From NCBI RefSeq assembly GCF_017939745.1, contig NZ_JAGKQQ010000002.1, positions 124,001 to 188,000 of the forward strand: a stretch of 64,000 nucleotides of DNA, in the 5' to 3' direction. Position numbers and translations under genes: made by a program. This DNA is from Gemmata palustris. GTDB taxonomy: Bacteria > Planctomycetota > Planctomycetia > Gemmatales > Gemmataceae. Under the pieces are notes generated by a model. The model was not told where the DNA came from, ran no database searches, and was given only the letters and a program-made list of their open reading frames with translations. Below, one piece after another: positions 10,346 through 20,267 of this stretch; positions within the stretch are counted from its first letter, which is position 1; the number at the start of each line of letters is the position of its first letter.

Positions 10346-11563
10346 ATGCGGATTCTGACGGTCACGAACCTGTACCCGAACCCGTTCCAACCGCAACGAG
10401 CGACGTTCAACCGCGAACAAGTGCGCGCACTCTCTCGCGCGCACCAAGTCACCGTCATCTCGCCGATCGCGTGGACCGACGAACTCGCCGCCCGGCGCGC
10501 GGGGAGCCCCCCCCTGCCCCGCGGTCGGCGCACGGAATGGGACGGGGTGCCGGTCGAGTACCCGCGGTCGTGGTTCCTTCCGCGCGTCCTGCGCGGCTCT
10601 TACGGGCGCTTCTTCCAGTGGTCCCTCGCGAAGCCGTTCCGCCGCGTTGTGCGCGAGTTCTGCCCCGATGTCGTGTTCGCGACCTGGGCGTACCCGGACG
10701 GTTGGGCCGCGATTCGGCTCGGGCACAAGGCCGGATTGCCGGTCGTGCTGAAGGTTCACGGATCGGACGTTCTCGAACTCGACAAGCACCCCGCTCGCCT
10801 GCATGGAACCGCTGAAGCGCTCCGACGAGCCGACCGCGTCGTGGCCGTGAGTCGCGATCTCGCGACCAAGGTGCTCGAATTCGGAACCGACCCCGATCGC
10901 GTGCATCTCATTTACAACGGCGTCGATCACCAGGTCTTCTTCCCCGGCAATCGGTCCGAAGCGCGCCAGCGCGTGGGTCTCGACCCGGACCGGCCGGCGC
11001 TGCTCTACGTCGGCAATCTCGTCCCGGTCAAAGGGCCGGACATCCTCATTGAAGCGTGCGGCCTGCTCGCCAAACAGGGCACCGCGTTCGACCTCCACAT
11101 TGTGGGTAAAGGTCCGTTGCGCCCGACCCTGGAACGACAAGTCGCGGACCGCGGAATCGCCGACCGGACCCGGTTCCACGGTACGATCCCGCACGACCGC
11201 TTGCCCGACTGGTTCCGGGCCACGACGATGCTCGTACTGCCCAGTCGGTCCGAAGGGGTGCCGAACGTACTGTTAGAAGCGTCGGCGTGCGGCACCCCGT
11301 TCGTCGCCAGTCGCGTCGGCGGGGTGCCCGAGATCGCGCACCTCGGCGCGAGCCGACTGTTCCAGCCGGGAGACCCGAACCAGCTCGCGAGCGCGATTGC
11401 CGAAGTGCTCGCTCGTCCCCCGGCACAACCGACCAGTCAAGCGGGCCGAACTCAGGCGATCGTCGCGCAGGAACTCAGCGCAGTGTTTCAGTCCGCCGTC
11501 CAAAAAGACCCTTCGGTGGCGAGCAAAACGCTCTTCCGGCCAGAAGTCGCCTCGACAATTTAG
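10346..11563 (+). CDS. Glycosyltransferase family 4
   Basis: A 405-residue GT4-type glycosyltransferase. It starts with LTVTNLYPNPFQPQRATF, a beta-strand followed by the acceptor loop typical of WbaZ/RfaG-like enzymes. The basic patch YNGVDHQVFFPG lies between the two Rossmann domains. The donor site SEGVPNVLLEASACGTPFVA ends in a GGVPEI loop. About 200 bases without a gene separate it from the PaaK-like gene. The last 35 residues after the Rossmann core are poorly conserved in character. Confidence 0.87.
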   Translation: MRILTVTNLYPNPFQPQRATFNREQVRALSRAHQVTVISPIAWTDELAARRAGSPPLPRGRRTEWDGVPVEYPRSWFLPRVLRGSYGRFFQWSLAKPFRRVVREFCPDVVFATWAYPDGWAAIRLGHKAGLPVVLKVHGSDVLELDKHPARLHGTAEALRRADRVVAVSRDLATKVLEFGTDPDRVHLIYNGVDHQVFFPGNRSEARQRVGLDPDRPALLYVGNLVPVKGPDILIEACGLLAKQGTAFDLHIVGKGPLRPTLERQVADRGIADRTRFHGTIPHDRLPDWFRATTMLVLPSRSEGVPNVLLEASACGTPFVASRVGGVPEIAHLGASRLFQPGDPNQLASAIAEVLARPPAQPTSQAGRTQAIVAQELSAVFQSAVQKDPSVASKTLFRPEVASTI

Positions 11564-11702
11564 CCCCTGCGCGATCAAAACCAGGAACGTCAATACGCAC
11601 TAGTCCGCCAGTCACGCCGGAATTTACGCGAATCGTAAACAAGAATTCTTTTCTCGATGTGTAAATTACAAGGTTGATGGAACCAACGCGAGCAGCCACG
11701 CA

Positions 11703-12854
11703 ATGAACTCATCCCCTTCTCCTTCGCCCCTATCAGGCTACGTCCGAGAGTTTGACGGATTCCGCGGTCTGGCCATTCTCGCGGTCATGGTTCACCATTT
11801 TTGGCCCCGGTCTGGGCCACTGGCCGCTCACTCCGCGATCCCGCACTTGGGATGGGTTGGGGTGGACCTCTTCTTCGTGCTTTCGGGGTGCCTCATCACT
11901 GGCATCCTGCTAGACACACGCGGCTCCGCAGGGTATTTCAAGAATTTCTACGCGCGGCGCGTGCTCCGCATCTTTCCTCTCTATTTTCTGTTCGTCGCCG
12001 CGGCCTACATACTGATCCCGCGTCTTCAAGCGGCCACGAACCCCGGTGAGTTCGTGCAAGAGTCCGGGCCTGCGTGGTGGTACCTCTTGTACTTGGGTAA
12101 CCTTCGCGAAGCCCTGACCGGATCGGCGCCAGCTTACGTCCTCGCTCCAACCTGGAGCCTGTGTATCGAGGAACAGTTCTATGTCGCTTTTCCGCTCCTC
12201 GTCGCGGCCCTCCCCGTTTACCGTCTCCGCCTACTACTCTGGGTATTAGTGTGTTTTGCGCCGGCTTTCCGACTCGCAACTGCAATCTGGTGGGTCGAAA
12301 ACGAACGCATCCAATACCTCTTCACGCTGAGTCGGGTCGATACACTAGCGCTCGGGGGCTTGCTCGCGCTCGCGTTCCGTGGGTACGCAGCGGTACCGGG
12401 TAAACGGGCGACAGGGATTTTGCTGCCCATTGTGTCTCTTGTGTTCGTAGGCGTTTTCGTCACGGGCGGTTTGGACCGAACCACGTGGTTCGGTCGAGTC
12501 GCAGGGTACACCGTGGTCGGATTCACCATGTGGGTACTCGTAGCCTGGGCCATCCACCGTCGGGGCACGGCTCCGACCAGCTGGCTCCGATGGACGCCAC
12601 TTACAGGACTCGGCACTATTTGTTACGGCATCTACCTGCTCCAGCGCCCGGCGGAGGTCGTTCTCGGCAAGCTCGCGGTCCGGTACGCTCCGGGGTGCTT
12701 CGACCCCGATACCGTAACGGGTTTCTTGGCCAAGTGCGCCGTTGCGGTGATCGCCGGGGGCGCCTCTTGGTTCCTCATCGAGTGCCCGATTCTGCGACTC
12801 AAATCGCTCTTCGTGTCCCCGCGGCATCCGGCGCTCACGCCTCCGGACTGTTAG
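11703..12854 (+). CDS. Membrane acyltransferase, acyltransferase-3 family
   Basis: A complete 383-residue polytopic acyltransferase. The N-terminal FDGFRGLAILAVMVHHFWP carries the conserved R and H of helix 1. The mid-protein motif is WSLCIEEQFYVAFPLL, and about ten hydrophobic segments are spread over the protein. The family moves acyl groups from acyl-CoA or a lipid carrier across the inner membrane onto exported sugars. It lies between a GT4 gene and a polysaccharide deacetylase on the same strand, so O-acylation of the locus polymer is the likely role. Confidence 0.88.
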   Translation: MNSSPSPSPLSGYVREFDGFRGLAILAVMVHHFWPRSGPLAAHSAIPHLGWVGVDLFFVLSGCLITGILLDTRGSAGYFKNFYARRVLRIFPLYFLFVAAAYILIPRLQAATNPGEFVQESGPAWWYLLYLGNLREALTGSAPAYVLAPTWSLCIEEQFYVAFPLLVAALPVYRLRLLLWVLVCFAPAFRLATAIWWVENERIQYLFTLSRVDTLALGGLLALAFRGYAAVPGKRATGILLPIVSLVFVGVFVTGGLDRTTWFGRVAGYTVVGFTMWVLVAWAIHRRGTAPTSWLRWTPLTGLGTICYGIYLLQRPAEVVLGKLAVRYAPGCFDPDTVTGFLAKCAVAVIAGGASWFLIECPILRLKSLFVSPRHPALTPPDC

Positions 12855-13104
12855 CGATCGTGGCCGTGGCCACTGGTTTGGTCCACTTGTGGAGACCGGC
12901 GCGTCGAGGCCCTTGTTTCGTCCACCCACGAACAACACGAGATCCGCCGACCGGTCGTGATCAGAATCGATCCGCTTCCACCGCCACCAGTTAGGGTTTC
13001 AGCAGAGCAAGGTTCTGTCAAAGCCTGTTAGAAGGCCCACAAACGACTGACCGAAGCCCGATTCGTAACGTATATCATCCTTTGACCGACCAATTCATCC
13101 GCCC

Positions 13105-13797
13105 ATGCACCGGGATGAGGAGTACGCGATCGTGACGCCCCGCCCGATCATGTGGTCCCGCCAAATCGTCAGGCGCGGTCTCGCGGCGAGTTTGCCGCGC
13201 CGCGTCTACATGACGCAAGGCCCGCGTCAGTCCGATTCGATCTGCCTCACGTTCGACGACGGACCGCACCCGGAAGTCACCCCCCGGCTGCTCGATCTGT
13301 TACGCGACTTGCGCGTGCCCGGCACGTTCTTTCTCATCGGGCGCGAAGTCGAAAAGTACCCCGATCTGGTCCGCCGAATGACCGCCGAGGGGCACGCCGT
13401 CGGCAATCACTCGTATTCGCACCCGCGGCGCGAGTCCCTTTCCCGGCGCGAAGCCGCCGCGGAAGTCACCAACGGGGCCGCAGCCATCGGCCGAATTCTG
13501 GGGAAGCCGCCCACACTTTACCGACCTCCCCGTGGGAAGGTAACCGTGGGAGACATGTGGCGGCTCTGGCGCGCGGGAACGACGACCGTGCTCTGGAACG
13601 TGGACCCGAAGGACTGCTCCGTCCGCCGGACCACCGCCGAGGTAGAGGGCTGGTTCCGGGACCGCCCGCTTGAGAGTGGCGACCTGGTTCTCTTGCACGA
13701 CGACCAGACGAAGGTTCTCGACATTCTGCCCGAGCTGATCGCCGTCACACGCGACCGGAAGCTCAACTTCACCACCGTGGAGGCGTGGGCTAAATGA
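13105..13797 (+). CDS. Polysaccharide deacetylase (NodB homology, CE4)
   Basis: A 230-residue metal-dependent N-deacetylase of the carbohydrate esterase 4 type. The motifs are in order: TFDDGPHPEV (motif 1, catalytic base and metal Asp) near residue 50, HSYSHPR (metal histidines) near 100, YRPPRGK (motif 3) near 135, and LLHDD (motif 5) near 197. It would remove acetyl groups from amino sugars of the polymer or a precursor. No clear signal peptide is present, so the site of action is unsure. Its TGA stop overlaps the ATG of the next gene in an ATGA, indicating translational coupling to the following glycosyltransferase. Confidence 0.9.
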   Translation: MHRDEEYAIVTPRPIMWSRQIVRRGLAASLPRRVYMTQGPRQSDSICLTFDDGPHPEVTPRLLDLLRDLRVPGTFFLIGREVEKYPDLVRRMTAEGHAVGNHSYSHPRRESLSRREAAAEVTNGAAAIGRILGKPPTLYRPPRGKVTVGDMWRLWRAGTTTVLWNVDPKDCSVRRTTAEVEGWFRDRPLESGDLVLLHDDQTKVLDILPELIAVTRDRKLNFTTVEAWAK

Positions 13798-15176
13798 CGG
13801 CTGTGGCCCCGCCCCCGACGCCCCCGGCAGCCGACCCTGCCGATCAGCCCCCGCGCAAGCGCGTGCTGATCGTCACCTACCCGTTCCCGCCGGTCGGGGG
13901 AGCCGGCGTTCAGCGCGTTACGAAGTTCGTCAAGTACCTGCCCCGGCACGGCTGGGACGTTTCGGTCCTCACCGTCGCGAACCCGTCCGTCCCCCTCTTC
14001 GACGACAGTCTGGCGAAGGACATCCCGCCCGGCACCGTTATCACCCGGGCGCGCTCGTGGGAACCGGGGTACGCGCTGAAGGCGTCCGTTTCCGCCGGGC
14101 AGCAGGGGGAGAAGCGCGCCCGGGGCGGGCTCAAAACGTTTCTCACCGGTGCCGCGCGTCGGCTCGCCACTCTCGTACTTCAGCCCGACCCGCAGATCCT
14201 CTGGATGCCCGGCGCCCTAGCCGACGGGAAGCGGTTGCTCCGCCGCGTGCGGCACGACGCGATCCTCGCGAGCGGCCCGCCGTTCTCGACGTTCCTCCTC
14301 GCGGCCGCGCTGGGGCGCAACTCGAAAGTGCCGCTCGTCCTCGACTACCGAGACGAATGGACCATCAGTAACGAATACTGGGAGAACAAGCGCCTCGACC
14401 CGCTCTCGCGGTTCGTTCAGGGCCGGATGCAGCGAAAGGTCATTCGCGCCGCCCGGGGCCTGATTGCGACCACGCGGTTCAGCGCGGAAGCCCTGGGCGC
14501 GATGAACCGCCGGGCCGGGGGGCACGCGCGGACCGCCTGGGTGTACAACGGGTTCGACCCCGATGACTTCGACTCGCACGAGCCGGCCGCGCGCGCGGAA
14601 GGCGGGCGGTTCCGACTGACGTACACCGGAACCTTGTGGAACCTGACTTCGGTGGGCCCACTCGTCGAAGCGGTGAAGCGTATCGCCGCGACCGTGCCGG
14701 AACTGGTTGCCGGGCTCGAACTCGTGTTCGCTGGGCGCCGAACCGGGCCGCAAGCCCAGCTCCTAACTGACCTCCGCACATTACCGTGCCGGCTCGTCGA
14801 GCTCCCGTATCTGGACCACTCCGAAGCAGTGGGGCTCATGCGCGGGAGCGAGGCCCTGTGCCTGCTCCTCAGCGACCTGCCCGGCGCGGGGCGCGTGGTA
14901 CCCGCGAAACTGTTTGAATACGTAGCAACAAACCGCCCGATCCTGACCATCTCTCCCCCCGGCGAAGCCCGAGATTTGCTCCGTGGCTACACTGGGGGGC
15001 AGTTCTCCCCGAGCGAGGTTGAAGGTGTCGCCGCGTGGCTTACCGGCGCGATCCGGGCACATCGGGCCGGCAATTTCCCTTTGACTAAGGCTGGGGGCTG
15101 GGACGCTTCCCCGTTTACGCGCGACAACGAGGCTGGACAACTCGCTGCTTTCATGAACGAGATTTCTTCCTGGTAA
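13794..15176 (+). CDS. Glycosyltransferase family 4-like, coupled to the deacetylase
   Basis: A 460-residue GT-B protein. After a short proline-rich leader, the segment YPFPPVGGAGVQRVTKFVKY gives the first strand and acceptor loop characteristic of a GT4 subgroup in exopolysaccharide loci. The C-terminal half contains LTYTGTLWNLTSVGPLVEA and a donor region around VVPAKLFEYVATNRPIL, where the usual E-x7-E pattern is reduced to a single glutamate. The ATG sits inside the ATGA overlap with the deacetylase gene, so the two products are probably made together and may modify the same sugar. Confidence 0.83.
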   Translation: MTAVAPPPTPPAADPADQPPRKRVLIVTYPFPPVGGAGVQRVTKFVKYLPRHGWDVSVLTVANPSVPLFDDSLAKDIPPGTVITRARSWEPGYALKASVSAGQQGEKRARGGLKTFLTGAARRLATLVLQPDPQILWMPGALADGKRLLRRVRHDAILASGPPFSTFLLAAALGRNSKVPLVLDYRDEWTISNEYWENKRLDPLSRFVQGRMQRKVIRAARGLIATTRFSAEALGAMNRRAGGHARTAWVYNGFDPDDFDSHEPAARAEGGRFRLTYTGTLWNLTSVGPLVEAVKRIAATVPELVAGLELVFAGRRTGPQAQLLTDLRTLPCRLVELPYLDHSEAVGLMRGSEALCLLLSDLPGAGRVVPAKLFEYVATNRPILTISPPGEARDLLRGYTGGQFSPSEVEGVAAWLTGAIRAHRAGNFPLTKAGGWDASPFTRDNEAGQLAAFMNEISSW

Positions 15177-15337
15177 CGGTGTTAAGGACTACCAGACAAA
15201 ATCCCTGCCTACCTGCCGTTTTCCAGCAATTTTCGATGATGATCAGGGTCTTGTCGTTTAGTCTTAAAGCTATCACCGCATTCGACACCACCCGCTGCCA
15301 GACTGGTCCGGTGTTCAAAGAAGTGAGGCTGCCTAGA

Positions 15338-16510
15338 ATGACGATTTTAGATCAACCTCCGCTCACCGGGAGGGACATGTTGTGTTTCAGTCACGATTGG
15401 ACCGGCGACCCGCTTTCAAAGACCCATTTGATGCGGCTCCTAGCTCGCAATAACCGCGTCCTCTGGGTGAACTCGATTGGTTACAGAACTCCGTCGTTGG
15501 GAAGTAAGAAGGACCTCGCCCGAATCGTCCAGAAACTCAAAGAAGCATCCAAACCGGTACGCGAGGTCGAAAAGAACATCTTCACGTTTAGCCCGCTCGT
15601 CGTCCCGAGTTGGGGCAGCCGCGCGCTCCGGGCTCTCAACGCGCAGTTCCTCCGGTGGCAAGTTCGCCGTGTCATGCGGCGGCTCCAGTTCCGCCGACCA
15701 ATCAATTGGATATTCAACCCCGCGGCCGGCCCCCTTGCGGGCTCGCTCGGCGAAGATCGAGTCATCTACTACTGCGTGGACGAGTACACCGCGTTCAAGG
15801 GAGTCGATACCACGGCTCTTGCGACAATTGAGCGGGCGCTGATAGATCGCGCGGACCTCGTGATCGTTTCGGCAGAGAAATTATTGCACACAAAGCGCGC
15901 GGCCCACGTGCCGACGCTGTTAATACGTCACGGGGTCGACTTCCAGCACTTTGCCTCGGCCCTGCGCCCCGAAACAATCGTTCCCGACGAAATCGCCAAG
16001 CTCCCACGCCCCGTGATTGGGTATTTCGGCCTCATCGCGGATGACTGGGTGGACCTGCCCCTCTTAGTCCACACCGCGCGAAGTTTCCCCACAGGTTCCT
16101 TGGTCATGCTCGGGAAGGTAACGATGGACGTGAGCGCGCTGGAGCGCGAACCCAACGTCCATATACTCGGGCGCAAGTCATACGAGAGCCTTCCCGGATA
16201 CTGTAAAGGGTTTGATGTCGCCGTCATTCCGTTCCCCGTAACAGAAGTGACCCTCAACGCGAACCCGCTGAAGGCACGGGAGTACCTTGCCGCCGGGTTG
16301 CCCGTCGTTTCGACAAACATTCCAGAGGTTCGCGTACTCAATCGCTGCCTACTCGCGAACTCTCCGACCGAATTTGTAGCGCACCTGAACAGCGTGCTGA
16401 GTTCCCCGCCGCCGCGCACCGAGGTGAGCGAATCGGTCCGAACCGAGGGGTGGAACACGCGACTGCGGGAAATCGAGCGCCATCTCGTCCCGCTCCTGGA
16501 AACCAACTAA
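15338..16510 (+). CDS. Glycosyltransferase, TuaH-like GT-B protein
   Basis: A glycosyltransferase of 390 residues from the ATG at 15338. The frame is open back to 15179, but the upstream part does not look like the family, and the conserved N-terminus GRDMLCFSHDWTGDPLSKTH begins shortly after 15338. Residues around YYCVDEYTAFKG and VIVSAEKLL are typical of GT-B proteins related to teichuronic-acid TuaH. The donor side has NPLKAREYLAAGLPVVSTN. It is the last of the run of GT4-like genes before the UDP-sugar dehydrogenase. Confidence 0.78.
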   Translation: MTILDQPPLTGRDMLCFSHDWTGDPLSKTHLMRLLARNNRVLWVNSIGYRTPSLGSKKDLARIVQKLKEASKPVREVEKNIFTFSPLVVPSWGSRALRALNAQFLRWQVRRVMRRLQFRRPINWIFNPAAGPLAGSLGEDRVIYYCVDEYTAFKGVDTTALATIERALIDRADLVIVSAEKLLHTKRAAHVPTLLIRHGVDFQHFASALRPETIVPDEIAKLPRPVIGYFGLIADDWVDLPLLVHTARSFPTGSLVMLGKVTMDVSALEREPNVHILGRKSYESLPGYCKGFDVAVIPFPVTEVTLNANPLKAREYLAAGLPVVSTNIPEVRVLNRCLLANSPTEFVAHLNSVLSSPPPRTEVSESVRTEGWNTRLREIERHLVPLLETN

Positions 16511-16647
16511 AACTCAAGCAACAGACCATCCGGGAACTACAGTCTGAACCACTTGGTTGTAGCGGTCCCGGGGTGAAATTTATCGTCCGTTTCACATGAT
16601 ATTCGGGCGCCGGCCGAAACGGTTCGGCAGATACTGAGGTGCGAAAA

Positions 16648-17994
16648 ATGACTATGCCAGTAACTCCCGACCACCATTTTCGTACCGCCCGCGAGCGGAT
16701 CGAATCCCGCGCTGCGGTCGTCGGGATCATCGGCCTCGGGTACGTCGGGCTGCCCCTCGCGCGCGGGTTCGCGACCAAGGGGTTCCCGGTGCTCGGGTTC
16801 GACGTCGATCCGGTGAAGGTCGAGAAGCTCGCGCGCGGCGAGAGCTACATCGGGCACATCGACGCCGCGACGATCAAGCAGATGCGGCAGAACAAGTTCG
16901 ACGCCACCACCGACTTCGCGCGACTTAAGGAAGCGGACGCGGTCATCATCTGCGTGCCGACCCCGCTCACCGACGCGCGCGAACCGGACCTGACCTACAT
17001 CGTCAACTCCGTGAAGGCGATCGCGGCGACACTGCGCAAGGGCCAACTCGTCGTGCTGGAGAGCACGACCTACCCGCGCACCACGCGCGACGTCGTGCTC
17101 CCGATCCTCAACGAGGCCGGTCTCAAGTCCGGCGAGGACTTCTTCCTCGCGTTCAGCCCAGAACGGGAAGATCCGGGCAACGCACACTTCTCGACGACCA
17201 CGATTCCGAAGGTCGTCGGCGGGTTGGACCCGACGAGCCTCGAACTCGCGGCGGCCATGTACCGCCAGGTGATTGCGAACGTCGTCGAGGTGTCCACGCC
17301 CGAGGTGGCGGAGGCGTGCAAAATCCTGGAAAACACGTACCGGGCAATCAACATCGCGCTGGTGAACGAGTTGAAAGTGCTCTACGATCGGATGGGCATC
17401 GACGTGTGGGAAGTGATCGACGCGGCCAAGACCAAGCCGTTCGGGTTCCAGGCGTTTTACCCCGGTCCCGGACTGGGCGGGCACTGCATCCCGATCGACC
17501 CGTTCTACCTCACGTGGATCGCGCGCAAGTACGGGCTCAACACCCGTTTCATCGAACTGGCGGGCGAGGTGAACACCGCGATGCCCACCTACGTGGTCTC
17601 GAAAGTGGCCGACGCACTCAACGACGCGGGCAAGCCCGTGAAGGGGAGCAAGGTGCTGCTGCTCGGGATGGCGTACAAGAAGGACATCGACGACCCCCGC
17701 GAATCGCCCGGGTTCGAGTTGCTCGATCTGCTGCTCAAGAAGGGCGCGAAGGTCAGCTACAACGACCCGCACATCCCGACCCTGCCGAAGATGCGCCACT
17801 GGCCGCACCTGGAGCCAATGGAGAGCGTCGCGCTCACGCCCGAAGCGCTCGCGGGGTTCGACTGTGTCCTGATCGCGACCGACCACACCGCTTACGACTA
17901 CTCGTGGATCGTGGCGCACAGCCCGCTCGTGATCGATACGCGCAACGCGACGAAGAAGGTCGCCGCCGGCCGCGCGAAAATCGTCAAAGCGTGA
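16648..17994 (+). CDS. wbpA: Nucleotide-sugar dehydrogenase, UDP-N-acetylglucosamine 6-dehydrogenase type
   Basis: A 448-residue NAD-dependent dehydrogenase that oxidises C6 of a UDP-sugar to the uronic acid in two steps. IGLGYVGLPLA near residue 30 is the NAD-binding GxGxxG. KILENTYRAINIALVNEL is the central dimer helix with the catalytic Lys/Asn region. GPGLGGHCIPIDPFYLTW contains the nucleophilic cysteine. LGMAYKKDIDDPRESP marks the C-terminal UDP-binding domain. Motif spacing fits WbpA/WecC enzymes (UDP-GlcNAc or UDP-ManNAc) better than UDP-glucose dehydrogenase. The start at 16648 is preferred over GTG 16639 because GAGG lies about nine bases upstream. It supplies a charged sugar for the locus. 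Confidence 0.88.
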   Translation: MTMPVTPDHHFRTARERIESRAAVVGIIGLGYVGLPLARGFATKGFPVLGFDVDPVKVEKLARGESYIGHIDAATIKQMRQNKFDATTDFARLKEADAVIICVPTPLTDAREPDLTYIVNSVKAIAATLRKGQLVVLESTTYPRTTRDVVLPILNEAGLKSGEDFFLAFSPEREDPGNAHFSTTTIPKVVGGLDPTSLELAAAMYRQVIANVVEVSTPEVAEACKILENTYRAINIALVNELKVLYDRMGIDVWEVIDAAKTKPFGFQAFYPGPGLGGHCIPIDPFYLTWIARKYGLNTRFIELAGEVNTAMPTYVVSKVADALNDAGKPVKGSKVLLLGMAYKKDIDDPRESPGFELLDLLLKKGAKVSYNDPHIPTLPKMRHWPHLEPMESVALTPEALAGFDCVLIATDHTAYDYSWIVAHSPLVIDTRNATKKVAAGRAKIVKA

Positions 17995-18246
17995 CGTGTG
18001 GTGCCGACATGATGTTTCGATGTATTCGTGGCACCCGGGAACTGATGCCGCGTTGAAACTCTCAGTGGATTGTTGAGAACCGTCCGGCCTTCGCTCTTTG
18101 GGAGTGAAGAGGATGAAGATGGCATGCTGAATCCGCGCCACTGCGCTGGGAAGTTCGGCGCTGCCGAACTCGGCCCATGAAAACCAGTATTCCACCGCCA
18201 ACCGCGAAACCGCTCAAAGTGCTCCAACGAACAACGGGCCGAGGCC

Positions 18247-18810
18247 ATGATCCGAACGGTCCGTCTCATCCTCTCCGACCTTCGTGCAAAAGCCGAGTGG
18301 TGCTACGAGACGCGCGGGTGGAAGGGGATTATTAAGGTTCTGCTCACGGACGGCACACCCGCGATGATCTGGTACCGCCTCATGCAGTGGGCGCGGCGCT
18401 GGCGACTCGCCCCGCTCGAAATGCTCTTCAACCGGATGAATACAATGTGTTGCGGGTGCATTATTGGCCGCGGCGCAGAATTCGGTCCCGGATTTGTCCT
18501 GATCCACTCACTCGGAGTCGTAATTAACGGAAACGTGTCCGGCGGTTTCGGTGTCAAAATCGAGCACCAAGTCACGATCGGGGCCGAAAAGCGACAAAGC
18601 CCGGTTCTCGGAAACAACGTGTTCGTGGGGGCGGGGGCCAAAATCGTCGGCGCGGTCCGTCTCGGGGACGGAGCAAAGATCGGAGCAAACGCTGTCGTTC
18701 TGACCGATATCCCCGCCGGCGCGACCGCGGTCGGTATCCCCGCAAAAGTTGTTCGGATTGTGGAACCAAACCCAGTTGAGACGCGACAATACATTGCTGA
18801 GGCAAAGTGA
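18247..18810 (+). CDS. Hexapeptide-repeat acetyltransferase, serine acetyltransferase-like
   Basis: A 187-residue protein with a helical N-terminal half and a left-handed beta-helix. Hexapeptide-like repeats run from about residue 75 to 170 (GFGVKIEHQVTIGAE, GAKIVGAVRLGDGAKIGANA) and end in the usual AVGIPAKVVR cap. LIHSLGVVIN provides the catalytic-type histidine. It resembles CysE, but it lies in a polysaccharide locus and lacks a cysteine-biosynthesis neighbour, so acetylation of a sugar is at least as likely as serine acetylation. Two adjacent cysteines (MCCGC) just before the helix are unusual. Confidence 0.75.
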   Translation: MIRTVRLILSDLRAKAEWCYETRGWKGIIKVLLTDGTPAMIWYRLMQWARRWRLAPLEMLFNRMNTMCCGCIIGRGAEFGPGFVLIHSLGVVINGNVSGGFGVKIEHQVTIGAEKRQSPVLGNNVFVGAGAKIVGAVRLGDGAKIGANAVVLTDIPAGATAVGIPAKVVRIVEPNPVETRQYIAEAK

Positions 18811-18829
18811 TTTTTTAGCGGATTACCCT

Positions 18830-18858
18830 TTGACAAACGCTCAAGCCGCTATTACCAT
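18830..18858 (+). promoter_or_regulatory. Candidate sigma-70-like promoter before the GT2 gene
   Basis: TTGACA at 18830-18835, a 17-base spacer and TACCAT at 18853-18858, in an AT-richer patch about 70 bases before the GT2 start. The -35 is a perfect consensus match and the -10 matches four of six. The gap between the acetyltransferase and the GT2 gene suggests a separate transcription unit. No experiment supports it. Confidence 0.4.
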
Positions 18859-18930
18859 CACAAACTGAACTTTCCTACCGTTTCTTTACACTTTAACCGC
18901 CCAACGCTGACCGCCCCAGCGAGACTAACC

Positions 18931-20208
18931 ATGTTTTCCGACGCCCTCTCCATCGCGTTCTGGACATGCTTGTTCCTGGGATCGTTTACGTACATTATTT
19001 ACCCGATCTTGATCCTTATATTCGCCAATTTGTTTGGGCGAAGAGTACCCGACGACACACTTGTTAAGCTCCAGCCGCAATCCGCGGCCGCTGAACTCGC
19101 GGTGGCAGAACAGGCGCACGCGGCGAGCCCGGACGATTTTTTGCCGACACTTTCGCTCCTCATTGCCGCTCACAACGAAGAGGCGGACATTGAAGCTCGT
19201 ATCCAGAACGCGCTCGCTCTCGATTACCCGGCCGGCAAACTCGAAATCGTGATCGCGTCGGACGGCAGCACTGATGGGACGAACGATATCGTCCGGCGGT
19301 TCGCGGACCGGGGCGTGCGACTTCTGGCGTACTCACTGAACCAGGGTAAGGCGTCGGTTCTCGATAAATCGGTCCCGCGCCTGACCGGACAAGTCGTGAT
19401 CCTCTCGGACGCCAATACACACATGGCGCCGGACGCGGCCCGGCGGTTGGCGGCGTGGTTCTCGGACCCGGACATTGGGGTCGTTTGCGGGCGCCTCGTT
19501 CTGACGGACGCGCGGACCGGCAAAAATGTCGACGGGTTGTACTGGAAGTACGAAACGTTCCTCAAAAAATGCGAGAGCCGTTTGGGGGCGCTGCTCGGGT
19601 CGAACGGTGCCATCTACGCGATCCGCAAGTCGCTCTTCCCCGGTGTGGCGGCGGGTACGATCATCGACGACTTTGTGATCCCGCTCAATGCGAAACTGCG
19701 GTCCGGGTGCCGGATCGTTTACGACCCACACGCCGTTGCCCACGAGGAAACCGCACCCACAATGCGAGCGGAGTTCCGCCGGCGGGTTCGGATCGGGGCC
19801 GGTGGGTTCCAAAGTATCGGAATGCTGTGGCCGCTCCTTGCACCGACGAACGGTTGGGTGGCGTTCACCTTCCTGAGCCACAAAGTTCTGCGCTGGGCGT
19901 GCCCGTTCTTTCTTTTGGGAATGTTGGGCGCAAACGCCCTACTGCTCAGCGACCCCCTGTACGCCTGGACAATGAGCGTGCAAGCGGCGTTTTACGCTCT
20001 GGCAGCGGTCGGCAATTGGCTCCCAGCACGCCCGCGGGTCCTACGGTACTTCCGCCTCCCGACGATGTTCGTGTCGATGAACGCGGCCCTGTGCCTCGGT
20101 TTCTTCCGCTGGTGCCTCGGGCGCCAGGGCGGGACGTGGAAGCGAACGGACCGAACCACTGAAGGCGTGAGCCTGCCCGAAGTTCATCCCGTGGGCTCGG
20201 GGCAATAA
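18931..20208 (+). CDS. Membrane glycosyltransferase family 2
   Basis: A 425-residue processive-type or membrane-bound GT2. A hydrophobic helix spans residues 5-33. The GT-A domain has SLLIAAHNEEADIEARI (start of fold), IVIASDGSTDGTNDI, and the acceptor and catalytic motifs SDANTHM (DxD-like), TIIDDFVIP and RRRVRIGAGG (R-x-x-R in place of QxxRW). Three further hydrophobic segments lie between about 310 and 400. The layout matches enzymes that couple synthesis to membrane passage, such as poly-GlcNAc synthase-like proteins, though it is shorter. It could be the polymerising enzyme of the locus; this is inference. Confidence 0.85.
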   Translation: MFSDALSIAFWTCLFLGSFTYIIYPILILIFANLFGRRVPDDTLVKLQPQSAAAELAVAEQAHAASPDDFLPTLSLLIAAHNEEADIEARIQNALALDYPAGKLEIVIASDGSTDGTNDIVRRFADRGVRLLAYSLNQGKASVLDKSVPRLTGQVVILSDANTHMAPDAARRLAAWFSDPDIGVVCGRLVLTDARTGKNVDGLYWKYETFLKKCESRLGALLGSNGAIYAIRKSLFPGVAAGTIIDDFVIPLNAKLRSGCRIVYDPHAVAHEETAPTMRAEFRRRVRIGAGGFQSIGMLWPLLAPTNGWVAFTFLSHKVLRWACPFFLLGMLGANALLLSDPLYAWTMSVQAAFYALAAVGNWLPARPRVLRYFRLPTMFVSMNAALCLGFFRWCLGRQGGTWKRTDRTTEGVSLPEVHPVGSGQ

Positions 20209-20267
20209 AGTCCTTTGCAGTGGAGTAGGTATAGGGGATCGGTAGACGGACACGCTGGAGCGCAGGA